From: Polynucleobacter sp. AP-Ainpum-60-G11
GTDB taxonomy: Bacteria > Pseudomonadota > Gammaproteobacteria > Burkholderiales > Burkholderiaceae
Direction: 5' to 3'
Length of the DNA stretch: 64,000 nucleotides
Assembly (NCBI RefSeq): GCF_018688375.1
Contig: NZ_CP061318.1
Location: 1,798,001-1,862,000, forward strand
The position numbers were made by a program, and so were the translations under genes. Under the pieces are notes generated by a model, which was not told where the DNA came from, searched no databases, and saw only the letters and a list, made by a program, of their open reading frames with translations. Of this stretch, positions 1 to 8,348 are shown in pieces (within the stretch, counting starts at the first letter, position 1; the number at the start of each line of letters is the position of its first letter).

Positions 1-214
1 GAATCTTTTTAATCTCTGAGAAGCGGGAATTTCCGGAAGCAGCTTTTACTCGAATCCAATCGGGCTTTTTGAGCACTTGCTCCAAAGGAACAATCTTGAT
101 CGGAATGCGTGCAGTTTTCTCACTCGACTTCTGCTTACGTGAAGCATCGTAATTAAGATCCTGGCGACTATTACTAGTAGCAGTGATATCGAGGTCCGGC
201 TTATTGGTAGTCAT
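1..214 (-). CDS. lipA: Lipoyl synthase LipA, N-terminal part (cut by window edge)
   Basis: This is the first 71 codons of a minus-strand gene that runs off the window. The translation ends in [10 protein letters not shown] followed by a RFSEIKKI segment, which matches the region just before the first cysteine cluster of lipoyl synthase. LipA is a radical-SAM enzyme that inserts two sulfurs into octanoyl groups on lipoyl domains. The radical-SAM CxxxCxxC motif lies outside the window, so it cannot be checked. The ATG at 214 overlaps the TGA of lipB in an ATGA arrangement, so the two are probably translationally coupled. The first 35 or so residues are polar and look disordered. Identity rests on this short match and the lipB neighbour. 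Confidence 0.88.
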   Translation of the reverse strand, partial: MTTNKPDLDITATSNSRQDLNYDASRKQKSSEKTARIPIKIVPLEQVLKKPDWIRVKAASGNSRFSEIKKI

Positions 215-855
215 GATGGAATCAATTGCTTTTGCAAATGCCCTAAAAGGGTTTGGCTAATAATGTCTATATTGTCCTTGATCCCAAGGGTTTGCATATC
301 CACCGTCCTTAAGCCCTCGTACCCACATGGATGAATGCGGGCAAAAGCGGTCAAATCGGTCGATACATTCAAGGCAAGCCCATGATAGGAACACCCCTTG
401 GAGACTTTGAGGCCCAAAGCAGCGATCTTCGCCCCCTGATGCTCCAATGGCATTGCACTCTCTTGGGCAATATAGATTCCAGGCGCACCAGCATGTCTTT
501 CTGCCTGAACGCCAAAATCCGCGAGGGTATCAATCAAAGCCTGCTCGATTCGGGAGACGAGCTCTTTTACAAAAATCCCCAAACGCCTCAGATCAAGCAG
601 CAGATACACCACGATTTGCCCTGGCCCGTGATAAGTGATCTCACCGCCACGATCAACCTGCACTAAGGGAATTTGATTGCTTGGAGAATGTAGGTTACTG
701 ACATCTCCTGCCAAACCTAAGGTGAATACTGGGGGATGCTCCAGAACCCAAATTTCATCTGGAGTGTCGCCATCTCGCTGCTGCGTGAAATCCCGCATCG
801 CTTGGTAGCTTGACTCGTAGTCAGCTATCCCCAAATGTTTTACTAAAAAACTCAT
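211..855 (-). CDS. lipB: Octanoyl-[acyl-carrier-protein]:protein N-octanoyltransferase LipB
   Basis: LipB moves an octanoyl group from acyl carrier protein to lipoyl domains of dehydrogenase complexes, the step before LipA. The 214-residue protein has the family signature [12 protein letters not shown] at about residues 69-80. The expected catalytic pair is present: a lysine in GAKIAALG near residue 143 and a cysteine in IHPCG near residue 177. Length is typical of the family. It sits between ybeD (9 bases upstream) and lipA (ATGA overlap), the same order as in many proteobacteria, and is probably cotranscribed with both. Acts in the cytoplasm. Confidence 0.97.
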   Translation of the reverse strand: MSFLVKHLGIADYESSYQAMRDFTQQRDGDTPDEIWVLEHPPVFTLGLAGDVSNLHSPSNQIPLVQVDRGGEITYHGPGQIVVYLLLDLRRLGIFVKELVSRIEQALIDTLADFGVQAERHAGAPGIYIAQESAMPLEHQGAKIAALGLKVSKGCSYHGLALNVSTDLTAFARIHPCGYEGLRTVDMQTLGIKDNIDIISQTLLGHLQKQLIPS

Positions 856-864
856 GCTAATAAT

Positions 865-1134
865 TTAGAGAACAACGCTCACCAAGGGATGTGTCGATAA
901 GGTGCGATACAACTCGTCTAACTGCTCACGGCTGGTCGCCGTAATTGGTAAAGTGATGCCGAGATAATTACCATCTTTAGAAGGTCGTTGCTCAACCTTG
1001 CTCTCATCTAGCGTAGGGTCAAATTGACGGGCAATGTGCAAGATTGCAGGCAGGTACTCTGGATTTGTTTTTCCCATCACCTTAATTGGAAACTCAGATG
1101 GATATTCAATAAGAGATTTTCTATCTTCAGTCAT
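865..1134 (-). CDS. ybeD: YbeD/DUF493 family protein
   Basis: An 89-residue protein of the YbeD (DUF493) family, small ferredoxin-fold proteins commonly encoded beside lipB. The sequence has the family pattern: an IEYPSEFPIKVMG start, a middle stretch on spreading errors over small residues, and a YRTLSTHPLVSVVL end. The name 'lipoate regulatory protein' is often used, but the molecular role is not established. Here it ends 9 bases before lipB and likely starts the ybeD-lipB-lipA unit. Start ATG at 1134; no stronger upstream start in frame was seen. Confidence 0.9.
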   Translation of the reverse strand: MTEDRKSLIEYPSEFPIKVMGKTNPEYLPAILHIARQFDPTLDESKVEQRPSKDGNYLGITLPITATSREQLDELYRTLSTHPLVSVVL

Positions 1135-1167
1135 GGGTTCTTATCTTTCTTAATTTTCTTTTTTACT

Positions 1168-1884
1168 TTATTGATTGCGGTGATCGGGCATACCCAACCA
1201 AGCGCCTGTGATGATGTTACGAATGCAATGCAAACGTCGATGGAAAAAGTGATCTGCCCCTGGGACCACTTGAACCGTTAATTCTTGAGGGCGCGCCCAA
1301 TCCAAAACATCAACCAGTGGAATAGTTTCATCCACTTCACCATGAATCAAAATTGTGTCAGTAGGGACGGGTGCTAAGACCCACTTACCCGCTGCGCTAC
1401 CCACCATCACGAGTCGTTCAGCTGGGCGACCCAGCTCTGCTAAGCGCTGAACTAAATGAGTGCCAACAAAACTTCCAAATGAAAATCCAGAAACTACTAA
1501 GGGCAAGGTATTTGCAGCTTGCACCCACGCTTGTTGTGAAGTCGCCTCGAATTGATTCCAGCTTGAAGGAGTGCGCATCCAATCAGTCACATGCAGCAGG
1601 TCTTCCATCTCGCCAATGCCGTCATCATGGACACCAGCAGTGGCTCCAACTCCGCGAAAATTGGGGCGCACACTGACGTAGCCCAATTGATTGAAAGCAC
1701 GCGCCATAGTTTGTGCAACCTTGTTATCCATTGTTCCACCCATGAGCGGATGTGGATGTGCAACCAAGGCCAAACCCCTCACTATGAAATCAGGGTTATT
1801 TTTTAATTCATCAGGAAGATCAATCGACATTTCAATTTGACCCACAACACCATCAATATGAATTATTTTTGTACGGCTATTCAT
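1168..1884 (-). CDS. Alpha/beta hydrolase (COG2945-like)
   Basis: A 238-residue alpha/beta-fold hydrolase. The nucleophile elbow is GFSFG with Ser135, the probable acid is Asp185 in HGEVDE, and the base is His212 in GADHFF, so the catalytic triad is complete. The N-terminal ALVAHPHPLMGGTMDNK segment and RPNFRGVGATAG are typical of a group of small bacterial hydrolases of unknown natural substrate (COG2945 type). No signal peptide is seen, so it is cytoplasmic. It lies 22 bases after the ferredoxin gene and 33 bases before ybeD, so an operon is possible. The substrate cannot be read from sequence. The ATG at 1884 lacks a strong Shine-Dalgarno sequence. Confidence 0.85.
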   Translation of the reverse strand: MNSRTKIIHIDGVVGQIEMSIDLPDELKNNPDFIVRGLALVAHPHPLMGGTMDNKVAQTMARAFNQLGYVSVRPNFRGVGATAGVHDDGIGEMEDLLHVTDWMRTPSSWNQFEATSQQAWVQAANTLPLVVSGFSFGSFVGTHLVQRLAELGRPAERLVMVGSAAGKWVLAPVPTDTILIHGEVDETIPLVDVLDWARPQELTVQVVPGADHFFHRRLHCIRNIITGAWLGMPDHRNQ

Positions 1885-1906
1885 AGGAGAAACTTTCTGA
1901 AATCTT

Positions 1907-2215
1907 TTAAGCTAACTGCAGGCGCCCTACCGGGCGCCCTTGAACTAGGTGAGACTGAATAATTTCTTCGATATCTTCAGTATCTACAAAGGTGTACCAA
2001 ATGCCTTCTGGATAAATCACTGCTACCGGACCATCAGCACAACGATCCAAACATCCTGCTTTATTGATACGAATTTTTCCTGGGCCAGATAGACCCAACT
2101 CTTTCACACGATTTTTTGCATATTCAAACAATGCAAATGCATTGTGGCGATCGCAACAATCTTCGCCATTGCTGCGTTGATTTAGACAGAAAAAAACATG
2201 GTGTTTAAAGCTCAT
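1907..2215 (-). CDS. Thioredoxin-like [2Fe-2S] ferredoxin domain protein
   Basis: A roughly 102-residue protein of the thioredoxin-like (2Fe-2S) ferredoxin family. A cysteine in HHVFFC, a pair in GEDCCD, and the downstream AGCLDRCADGP motif provide the usual four cluster ligands. A longer reading begins at a TTG at 2227, but the ATG at 2215 has GAG about seven bases upstream and gives the family-typical MSFKHHVFFC start, so I prefer it. It follows the VanZ-like gene within 13 bases. These small ferredoxins probably carry electrons in the cytoplasm; the partner is unknown. Confidence 0.87.
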   Translation of the reverse strand: MSFKHHVFFCLNQRSNGEDCCDRHNAFALFEYAKNRVKELGLSGPGKIRINKAGCLDRCADGPVAVIYPEGIWYTFVDTEDIEEIIQSHLVQGRPVGRLQLA

Positions 2216-2227
2216 ACGTAATCTCAA

Positions 2228-3322
2228 TCAAGTATTTGAATTAAAGGTGGCTCTATTTCGGACTATCCAAAATAAAGCTAATGGCAACCATACTACGGAA
2301 ACCCATTGCATCAATTCATTAAAGTGTAATAGCCGACCTTGGTACCAGTGTCGCAATGTCAGTATGAAATACGGATTGTCCGGCAAGAGATTAATTGCCA
2401 GTGTGGCGCTAACCAAGCATGCGATTGCCAACCAAGCTTTGCTGGCTGCAGAAAATTGGAGGGTCCATCTCAATAAAAGACTTCCCAGCACCATCCCCCA
2501 AATAGCCCCTGCGGTAAGCCACAGCAAACTAAATTCTGCCCCGAATTGCAATGCCGTAAAGGCAATCTTGACCAAAACAGTGAAGCAAAGCAGGCTATTT
2601 AAAATCTTCCACTGGGGCGCTTTTGCACGCATCCCCAGGGATAGCAAGAGCCCAGTGCCTAGCCAGCAGACCGCAGTAATGATGGATTCTTGGATAAGAT
2701 GATTTACCACCATGGTGCCCCAATCAACCGAGGCAAAAATCGTATGCCCCCATACCCCCGTTCCCAACCAAGAGCTTTGGGGATAGATCTGAGCCCAAGG
2801 AAAGAGCAGAAATAAGGCGCAAGCAGCCCAGTTCAAACCAAACCACTGGTCAAAACGACGGCGCATTGCACTACCAGAGAGCCACTGGGGACCCAAGGGG
2901 ATCGCCAATAAGCCGCCCATCAGCCCACCCAAGACATTTGCCCACCAATCCATTTGACTCGGTATCCGAGTGGGTAACCAGGTTTGCAGTGACTCGACAC
3001 TAAAAGCCAATACCGCACTAAAACTTAAGGCAATACCTAGCGCAACGAAATTACGCCAGCGCGGGTAACAAGCAAAAACCAACAAAAACCCTAAGGGGAT
3101 ATAGGCCAAGATATTCACTGAGACGTCAAAGAGCGTAATAAAGCGGGGTAAAGGCGCATCTAACCACGCCCATGCTGCAATCCCGTTATCAAAATTGAAG
3201 TCAAAGGGGTTGAGGCTGACATAAACGATCAATAGGGCATAGCTCAAGCTAATAGCCCTGGCCAAAGGCATTGCCTGCAGAGGCCATACAAACTTGCGAG
3301 GACGTTGATCTTCGGGGTGCAT
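2228..3322 (-). CDS. VanZ-family integral membrane protein with long C-terminal extension
   Basis: A 364-residue hydrophobic protein. The first 140 residues fit the VanZ-like domain: the LYVSLNPFDF-like motif after TM1, a helix with NILAYIPLGFLL, and SVESLQTWLPTRIPSQMDWWANVLGG. VanZ-like proteins are named after a teicoplanin resistance factor, but most bacterial members have no assigned role. The domain is usually about 130-170 residues. Here it is followed by about 200 residues with several further membrane segments, giving perhaps nine or ten in all. It starts the minus-strand run that includes the ferredoxin gene and lies divergent from birA. Confidence 0.82.
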   Translation of the reverse strand: MHPEDQRPRKFVWPLQAMPLARAISLSYALLIVYVSLNPFDFNFDNGIAAWAWLDAPLPRFITLFDVSVNILAYIPLGFLLVFACYPRWRNFVALGIALSFSAVLAFSVESLQTWLPTRIPSQMDWWANVLGGLMGGLLAIPLGPQWLSGSAMRRRFDQWFGLNWAACALFLLFPWAQIYPQSSWLGTGVWGHTIFASVDWGTMVVNHLIQESIITAVCWLGTGLLLSLGMRAKAPQWKILNSLLCFTVLVKIAFTALQFGAEFSLLWLTAGAIWGMVLGSLLLRWTLQFSAASKAWLAIACLVSATLAINLLPDNPYFILTLRHWYQGRLLHFNELMQWVSVVWLPLALFWIVRNRATFNSNT

Positions 3323-3368
3323 TCCATCATTCTAGGTCAGCCTGGTGAGATCTTTCTACAATAGGAAA

Positions 3369-4169
3369 ATGAGTTCGAATTGCATTCTGGAGCGCGTTGC
3401 CACCACCAAATCAACTAATGATGATTTATTGGCCCGTTGGCGCGCCGGGGAATTAATTGATCCTGTAGCGCGCATTGCCCAAGAGCAGACTAACGGCAAG
3501 GGTCGGGCAGGAAGAGTTTGGCTCTCTAAGCCCGAAGACACTCTGTGCTTTTCCTTAGCCTACCCATTCCGAAAGCGGCCCAACGAACTAAGCGGCCTGA
3601 GTCTAGTCATTGGATTAGCAGTCATTGCTGGTATTGCCGCAGCCCTCGGAACCAGTGAAGCTGCCCTCCATCAACAAGGCCTACGACTGAAGTGGCCTAA
3701 CGATTTACTCCTGAACAATGCCAAACTTGGCGGCATCTTGATTGAAGGCGGACAAAGCAACCCAAACTCACCCACTTGGATGGTGATTGGATTAGGTCTG
3801 AACTTACGCAATGCAGCATTAATGGAAAAGAGTTTGGACAGCAAATCCTCATTCGGAGTTGTCTCATTGGATCAGCTGATGACCCTCCAAAAATCCATTC
3901 CTGATACTGAGTTTATTTGGCTAAAACTGATCGAGTCGTTTGAAAAGCATTTAACTCAATTTGAACAACATGGGTTTGGCTACTTTCAAAGTTCTTGGGA
4001 GCATTGGGATGCCTTTAATGATCAGTTAGTTTGTATATCAGGTACAGGTAAAGACCCCATCATTGGAATTTCTGCCGGAGTTGATGACACTGGTGCGCTT
4101 CTCCTAAAACAGCATGACAAATTGATTGCCATTCATGCAGGCGATGTCTCTTTGCGAGTGCAATCATGA
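3369..4169 (+). CDS. birA: Biotin--[acetyl-CoA-carboxylase] ligase BirA (no DNA-binding domain)
   Basis: BirA activates biotin as biotinyl-AMP and attaches it to the carboxylase carrier protein. The protein has the early STND motif, the biotin/ATP loop NGKGRAGRVWLS, KWPNDLL and the KLGGILIEG segment containing the catalytic lysine, followed by a small C-terminal domain. At about 266 residues it lacks the N-terminal helix-turn-helix of E. coli BirA, so it should not be a biotin repressor. The reading frame extends back to a GTG at 3345, but the ATG at 3369 gives the usual N-terminus shortly before the TxSTND motif. Its TGA overlaps the coaX ATG. Confidence 0.94.
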   Translation: MSSNCILERVATTKSTNDDLLARWRAGELIDPVARIAQEQTNGKGRAGRVWLSKPEDTLCFSLAYPFRKRPNELSGLSLVIGLAVIAGIAAALGTSEAALHQQGLRLKWPNDLLLNNAKLGGILIEGGQSNPNSPTWMVIGLGLNLRNAALMEKSLDSKSSFGVVSLDQLMTLQKSIPDTEFIWLKLIESFEKHLTQFEQHGFGYFQSSWEHWDAFNDQLVCISGTGKDPIIGISAGVDDTGALLLKQHDKLIAIHAGDVSLRVQS

Positions 4170-4987
4170 GTCTGTATTTAGTATTTGATCTTGGTAATAC
4201 TCGGCTGAAATGGGCGGCTGTTGAGTCCACGCAAAATATTTCAGACCGTAATAAAAAACTGTGGGCATATTCTGGATCAATCAGTACTAAATCTTTCCAG
4301 TCACCTGAGCTACGCGCCGAGTTATCTGACTATATTTCTAAAACATTGCCCAAGCCAGATGCAATTGCATTTTGCTGTGTAGCAGGTGATGCTGCCATTG
4401 GAAATCTACGCAGTCTCTTTCCGCAATGGCAAGATCTTGAATGGAAGCAATTCACTGGTAGCAGTACTTATGAAGGTGTTAGGACGCTCTATCAAGACCC
4501 AAGTAAGCTGGGGGCTGATCGATGGGCTGCGCTGATTGGTGCAAGAGCGCTCTCAAATACCAACACGTTGGTAATGAATGCTGGGACAGCCACAACCATT
4601 GACTTGCTGGGCAGCAACGGCGTTCATTATGGCGGCTGGATCATGCCTGGCCTGGGTCTCATGCAAGAAAGTCTGCAACAAAATACAGCTCAGCTGCCAT
4701 TAGCAGTGCGCGTCAGCAAGCCTGTAGCTGAAGCGGGCTTTGGCACAACAACGGATGAAGCAATTACTGGTGGTTGTGATGCAGCCCAAATAGGCGCAAT
4801 ACTGCGTGCCGCTCTTCTAGCCAAAGCAATGAATCATCCTGTCGAGCGAATTTGGCTTGATGGTGGTAATGCAAAAATTTTGGCAAATGAAATCAAGCAA
4901 TTTCCAGAGCTGGCCGTACTACCTATTGAACCTATTGAAGGTTTGGTGCTGCGTGGACTTTGGGCTTGGCTCTTACAAAATCTTTAA
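4166..4987 (+). CDS. coaX: Type III pantothenate kinase CoaX
   Basis: CoaX phosphorylates pantothenate, the first step of coenzyme A synthesis. The 273-residue protein has the N-terminal phosphate motif DLGNTRLKW (Asp8), the GADRWAALIGAR motif, and NAGTATTIDLL, all diagnostic of the type III (ASKHA-fold) enzyme. Near the end is LDGGNAKIL, also family-typical. It overlaps birA by four bases (ATGA). The birA-coaX pair is common in betaproteobacteria and points to coupled translation of two cofactor genes. Cytoplasmic. Confidence 0.96.
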   Translation: MSLYLVFDLGNTRLKWAAVESTQNISDRNKKLWAYSGSISTKSFQSPELRAELSDYISKTLPKPDAIAFCCVAGDAAIGNLRSLFPQWQDLEWKQFTGSSTYEGVRTLYQDPSKLGADRWAALIGARALSNTNTLVMNAGTATTIDLLGSNGVHYGGWIMPGLGLMQESLQQNTAQLPLAVRVSKPVAEAGFGTTTDEAITGGCDAAQIGAILRAALLAKAMNHPVERIWLDGGNAKILANEIKQFPELAVLPIEPIEGLVLRGLWAWLLQNL

Positions 4988-5014
4988 GTGCTAGCCTGCA
5001 TGAATTAGCGGGGC

Positions 5015-5506
5015 TTAGCTAGTGCGAATCCTACCCAATAGGGTTGTTGTAGAGCGCTCATATAAAAAAGGAATGGCAACCGCTTTACCACCCCAAGTTT
5101 TCACCAAGCGTGTTTCCTCAAGGGTATCGATTTCATAATCTCCACCCTTAACGTAGATGTCTGGATGAACTTTGGCAATCAGATTCACTGGAGTCTGCTC
5201 AGTAAATATGACCGCCAAATCTACACTCTCTAGTGCTGCCAATAGGGCTAAGCGATCAGCCTCGGTATTGATGGGCCTATCATCCCCCTTGCCCAACATC
5301 TTGACCGAAGAATCTGAGTTCACGCCAACCACTAAACTAGCGCCCAATGCTCGCGCTTGCGCTAAATAACTAGCATGTCCACGATGCAAAATATCGAAGA
5401 CGCCATTCGTAAACACCAGAGGTCTTGGAAGTGCAGCAATACGAGCTTCCAGCTCTGCCGGGGCACAGACTTTAGACTCAAATGAAGGTAAAGGTAGAGA
5501 GCTCAT
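5015..5506 (-). CDS. rfaE2: D-glycero-beta-D-manno-heptose 1-phosphate adenylyltransferase
   Basis: This nucleotidyltransferase makes ADP-heptose for the lipopolysaccharide inner core. The 163-residue protein contains the cytidylyltransferase-fold signature GVFDILHRGH at residues 35-44, the VKGGDY motif, and the ERSTTTLLGRI ending typical of the HldE C-terminal domain. The kinase half found in the fused E. coli HldE is absent here, so it must be encoded elsewhere. It is convergent with coaX (27 bases between stops) and divergent from the glutathione peroxidase gene. Alternative symbol hldC. Confidence 0.94.
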   Translation of the reverse strand: MSSLPLPSFESKVCAPAELEARIAALPRPLVFTNGVFDILHRGHASYLAQARALGASLVVGVNSDSSVKMLGKGDDRPINTEADRLALLAALESVDLAVIFTEQTPVNLIAKVHPDIYVKGGDYEIDTLEETRLVKTWGGKAVAIPFLYERSTTTLLGRIRTS

Positions 5507-5595
5507 AGCGTCATATTAATGGCATTGCGCTAGGCTCAACGATATTTGCCAGAATGTCTTAGACTTGGGCATCTCAGTCCCACTCAAGGTTCAAA

Positions 5596-6174
5596 ATGAT
5601 TCGCAATATACCGAGCTACTTACTAGCGCTACTTTTGCTACTGCCGGTAATGCCATTCGCCAATGCAGCTCCTCCAGCTGCAGCCGGCTGCAGCCCCCTC
5701 CTATCCCACACCTTCCCTAGATTGCAGGATGAGGCGCCTCAAAACCTCTGTCAATACCAAGGCAAGGTCATTCTGGTCGTTAATACAGCCAGTTTTTGTG
5801 GTTTCACTAGCCAATACGAAGGCCTGGAAAAGTTATATGCCAAGTACAAGGATCGTGGTTTAGTTGTATTAGGGTTTCCATCTAATGACTTTGGACAGCA
5901 AGAACCCGGCAGCAACAAAGATATTGCCGACTTCTGTAAAAATACCTATGACGTAAAGTTCCCGATGTTTGCCAAGAGCTCAGTTAGCGGCAGCAATCCC
6001 AATCCTTTATTTAAAATGTTAATTGCCAAAACCGGGACAACTCCCAAATGGAACTTTTACAAATACCTTATTGATCGCAACGGCAATGTAGTAGATGCAT
6101 TTGGCAGCATGACTAAACCAACGAGTAGCAGTATTACTGGCGATATAGAGAAACTTCTTGGAGAGAAAATTTAG
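5596..6174 (+). CDS. Glutathione peroxidase, exported
   Basis: A 192-residue member of the glutathione peroxidase family that reduces peroxides with glutathione or thioredoxin. The peroxidatic cysteine is Cys68 in NTASFCGFT; the active-site glutamine is Gln102 in FGQQEPG, and the tryptophan is Trp152 in KWNFYKYL. The usual asparagine-glutamine before FG is ND here. Residues 1-25 form a signal peptide (hydrophobic LLALLLLLPVMP, then FANAA), so the enzyme acts in the periplasm. AAGG-like ribosome site lies just upstream of the ATG. It shares one base with the next gene and so appears to head the lipid-modification operon. Confidence 0.94.
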   Translation: MIRNIPSYLLALLLLLPVMPFANAAPPAAAGCSPLLSHTFPRLQDEAPQNLCQYQGKVILVVNTASFCGFTSQYEGLEKLYAKYKDRGLVVLGFPSNDFGQQEPGSNKDIADFCKNTYDVKFPMFAKSSVSGSNPNPLFKMLIAKTGTTPKWNFYKYLIDRNGNVVDAFGSMTKPTSSSITGDIEKLLGEKI

Positions 6175-7562
6175 TGGGTAAGAAAAAAGTTGCCATTATT
6201 GGAGCCGGTATATCCGGCTTAGGTTGTGCCTATGCATTAAGACAGCACCCAGATTTAGAAATTACTATATTCGAAGGCGGGAACCATATTGGAGGTCACA
6301 GCAATACAGTTGATCTCACCCTAGAAACTACCGATGGAAAAGTGACTCATGGAGTCGATACTGGATTTTTAGTATTTAACCGTAAAACCTACCCTCGCCT
6401 AGTCCGTCTTTTTGAAGAAATTCAAGTTCCAATTGCACCCTCAGAAATGTCTTTTTCTGTATCGATCGATGCAGGTGAAAAAACAGGTTCCAGCAAAAAG
6501 ATTGAGTGGGCCGGCAATGATCTCAATTCTTTCTTCGGCCAGAGATCTAATATATTCTCGCCATCATTTTGGAGAATGGCTTATGACATCTTGCGCTTCA
6601 ATCGTCTCGCCACTCGACTGGCAGAGGAGCAAATTACTTCAAAGCTTGAATATTCAGAGCCCGATGAGAGAATCAAAGACTTTTTAGATCGCAATCGTTT
6701 CAGCTCTAGCTTTAGAGAAAATTATTTTCTACCAATGATCGGTGCCATTTGGTCATGCTCCGTTGAGCAAATGCTAGAGTTCCCAATTCAGACTATGGTT
6801 CGCTTTTGTCACAACCACGGCCTTTTACAAATTCAAAATCGACCACAGTGGCTTACAGTTAAGGGCGGCTCACGAGAATACGTAAGGCTGCTAGTGGCCA
6901 ACTTGGAGAAGCATCAAGTCCAATTTGTGCGTGAACCGGTTTCTCGTGTGAATGCGAGTAAAGCCGAAAAATCTCCGGTTGAAGTAATTACCGCCTCAGG
7001 ATCCCACCAGTTTGATGAAGTGGTAATGGCATGTCATAGTGATCAAACCCTAGATTTAGTTCATGGTATTGGCCAAGATGCCCGTAATATTTTGGCCTCA
7101 GTTCCATATCAAAAAAATCGTGCAATTTTGCATACTGATGTGAATTTTTTACCAACCACTGAACGCTGTTGGGCGGCCTGGAACTACACGGCAAAATCTG
7201 GCGCAACGCCGACCGCGCAACAACATGTTAGCGTCAATTATTTAATCAATCGCTTACAGCCTCTGCCTGAAGCATTCAAAAACACCCAGATTATTGTGAG
7301 CTTAAATCCACTGACTGATCCTAGTCCAGACTTGATACATGAAGAAATTCATTACTCACATCCAGTCTTTGATATGCGCGCAGTGCAGGCACAGAAAGAA
7401 CTGCCTTTAATTCAGGGTAATTCTTCAATTTGGTATTGCGGTGCATGGACTGGCTTTGGTTTTCATGAAGATGGGCTGCGTTCGGGTGAATTGGTGGCGC
7501 TGGATCTTATGGAAAGCATCTTTCATCGCGCAAAATCAAGCTCCATTAAAGATGTTCAGTAA
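6174..7562 (+). CDS. FAD-dependent oxidoreductase (amine-oxidase-like, COG2907)
   Basis: A 462-residue flavoprotein. The N-terminus VAIIGAGISGLGCAYAL is an FAD-binding Rossmann motif (Gly10, Gly12, Gly15), followed by GHSNTVDL and, near the end, the FAD-contacting YCGAWTGFGFHEDGLRSG region. It belongs to the group of predicted NAD/FAD-binding proteins that are nearly always encoded beside a DUF1365 gene and a cyclopropane-synthase-like methyltransferase. The GTG start at 6174 overlaps the stop of the peroxidase gene by one base. The likely substrate is an acyl chain of a phospholipid, but this is inferred from context only. Confidence 0.88.
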   Translation: MGKKKVAIIGAGISGLGCAYALRQHPDLEITIFEGGNHIGGHSNTVDLTLETTDGKVTHGVDTGFLVFNRKTYPRLVRLFEEIQVPIAPSEMSFSVSIDAGEKTGSSKKIEWAGNDLNSFFGQRSNIFSPSFWRMAYDILRFNRLATRLAEEQITSKLEYSEPDERIKDFLDRNRFSSSFRENYFLPMIGAIWSCSVEQMLEFPIQTMVRFCHNHGLLQIQNRPQWLTVKGGSREYVRLLVANLEKHQVQFVREPVSRVNASKAEKSPVEVITASGSHQFDEVVMACHSDQTLDLVHGIGQDARNILASVPYQKNRAILHTDVNFLPTTERCWAAWNYTAKSGATPTAQQHVSVNYLINRLQPLPEAFKNTQIIVSLNPLTDPSPDLIHEEIHYSHPVFDMRAVQAQKELPLIQGNSSIWYCGAWTGFGFHEDGLRSGELVALDLMESIFHRAKSSSIKDVQ

Positions 7563-8348
7563 ATGAATTTACCAACGATTAATTTCGGAGCGGTGAAGCA
7601 TCGGCGTTTTCGTCCCGCTAAGAATGCGTTTGGCTATGGCGTTTTTACTTTATCCATCCCAATGCGTGCGCGCAAGGGTAATCCAAACTTACTGAGCAAG
7701 CATAGCCTCAGAGATAACCAGTTTGGAATGTTTTCATTCTTCGATCAAGATCATGGATTAGGAACTCAAGATAGCCTCTCCTGGATCGAGAAGATTCTTG
7801 CTGAAAATTATATTCAAAATGTTGATGGTGAAATTTGGCTACAGACATTCCCGCGAGTACTCGGCTACGTTTTTAATCCTGTCAGTTTTTGGATTTGTAC
7901 CCAAGCCAATGGTCAAGTTCAAGCTGTATTAGCCGAAGTGAATAATACCTTTGGCGAACGTCATTGCTACTTACTCCATCATGACTCTGGTAAAGCCTTG
8001 CGGTCTGGAGAGACTCTGGTGAGCAAGAAGGTATTTCATGTTTCACCTTTCTGTGATGTACGCGGGGAGTACCATTTCCGTTTTTTATTCCCACAAGATA
8101 GTCTTTCAAAACGCAATCTTGTTTGTCGGATTGAGCTCCACGAAGATGGCGCCCCATTGATAAACACCAGCATTAGTGGCTTGTCTCAACCACTGAGTAA
8201 AAGTGCCCTGTACCTCGCTTTTCTGCGCTACCCCCTTATGAGTCTAGGAGTAATTGGTCGGATTCACTGGCAAGCATTGAAATTATGGTTAAAAGGTGTA
8301 CCCTTTCATTCAAAGCCTAAACCTCCAGAACTAGAAATTACTCGATGA
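7563..8348 (+). CDS. DUF1365 domain-containing protein
   Basis: A 261-residue protein of the DUF1365 (COG3496) family. Recognisable family parts are the early VKHRRFRPAKNAFGYGVF, FPRVLGYVFNPVSFWIC and VFHVSPFCDVRGEYHF stretches. The biochemical role is unknown; the family occurs almost only next to the FAD oxidoreductase and cyclopropane-synthase-like genes, as here. It starts directly after the stop of the oxidoreductase gene and its TGA overlaps the ATG of the next gene, so translation is coupled. No signal peptide is seen. Confidence 0.9.
   Translation: MNLPTINFGAVKHRRFRPAKNAFGYGVFTLSIPMRARKGNPNLLSKHSLRDNQFGMFSFFDQDHGLGTQDSLSWIEKILAENYIQNVDGEIWLQTFPRVLGYVFNPVSFWICTQANGQVQAVLAEVNNTFGERHCYLLHHDSGKALRSGETLVSKKVFHVSPFCDVRGEYHFRFLFPQDSLSKRNLVCRIELHEDGAPLINTSISGLSQPLSKSALYLAFLRYPLMSLGVIGRIHWQALKLWLKGVPFHSKPKPPELEITR

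Noticed and set aside
2247..2702. 151-codon plus-strand open frame opposite the VanZ-like gene
   Set aside because: The minus-strand frame has clear membrane helices and a family match; the plus frame has neither and no start signal.
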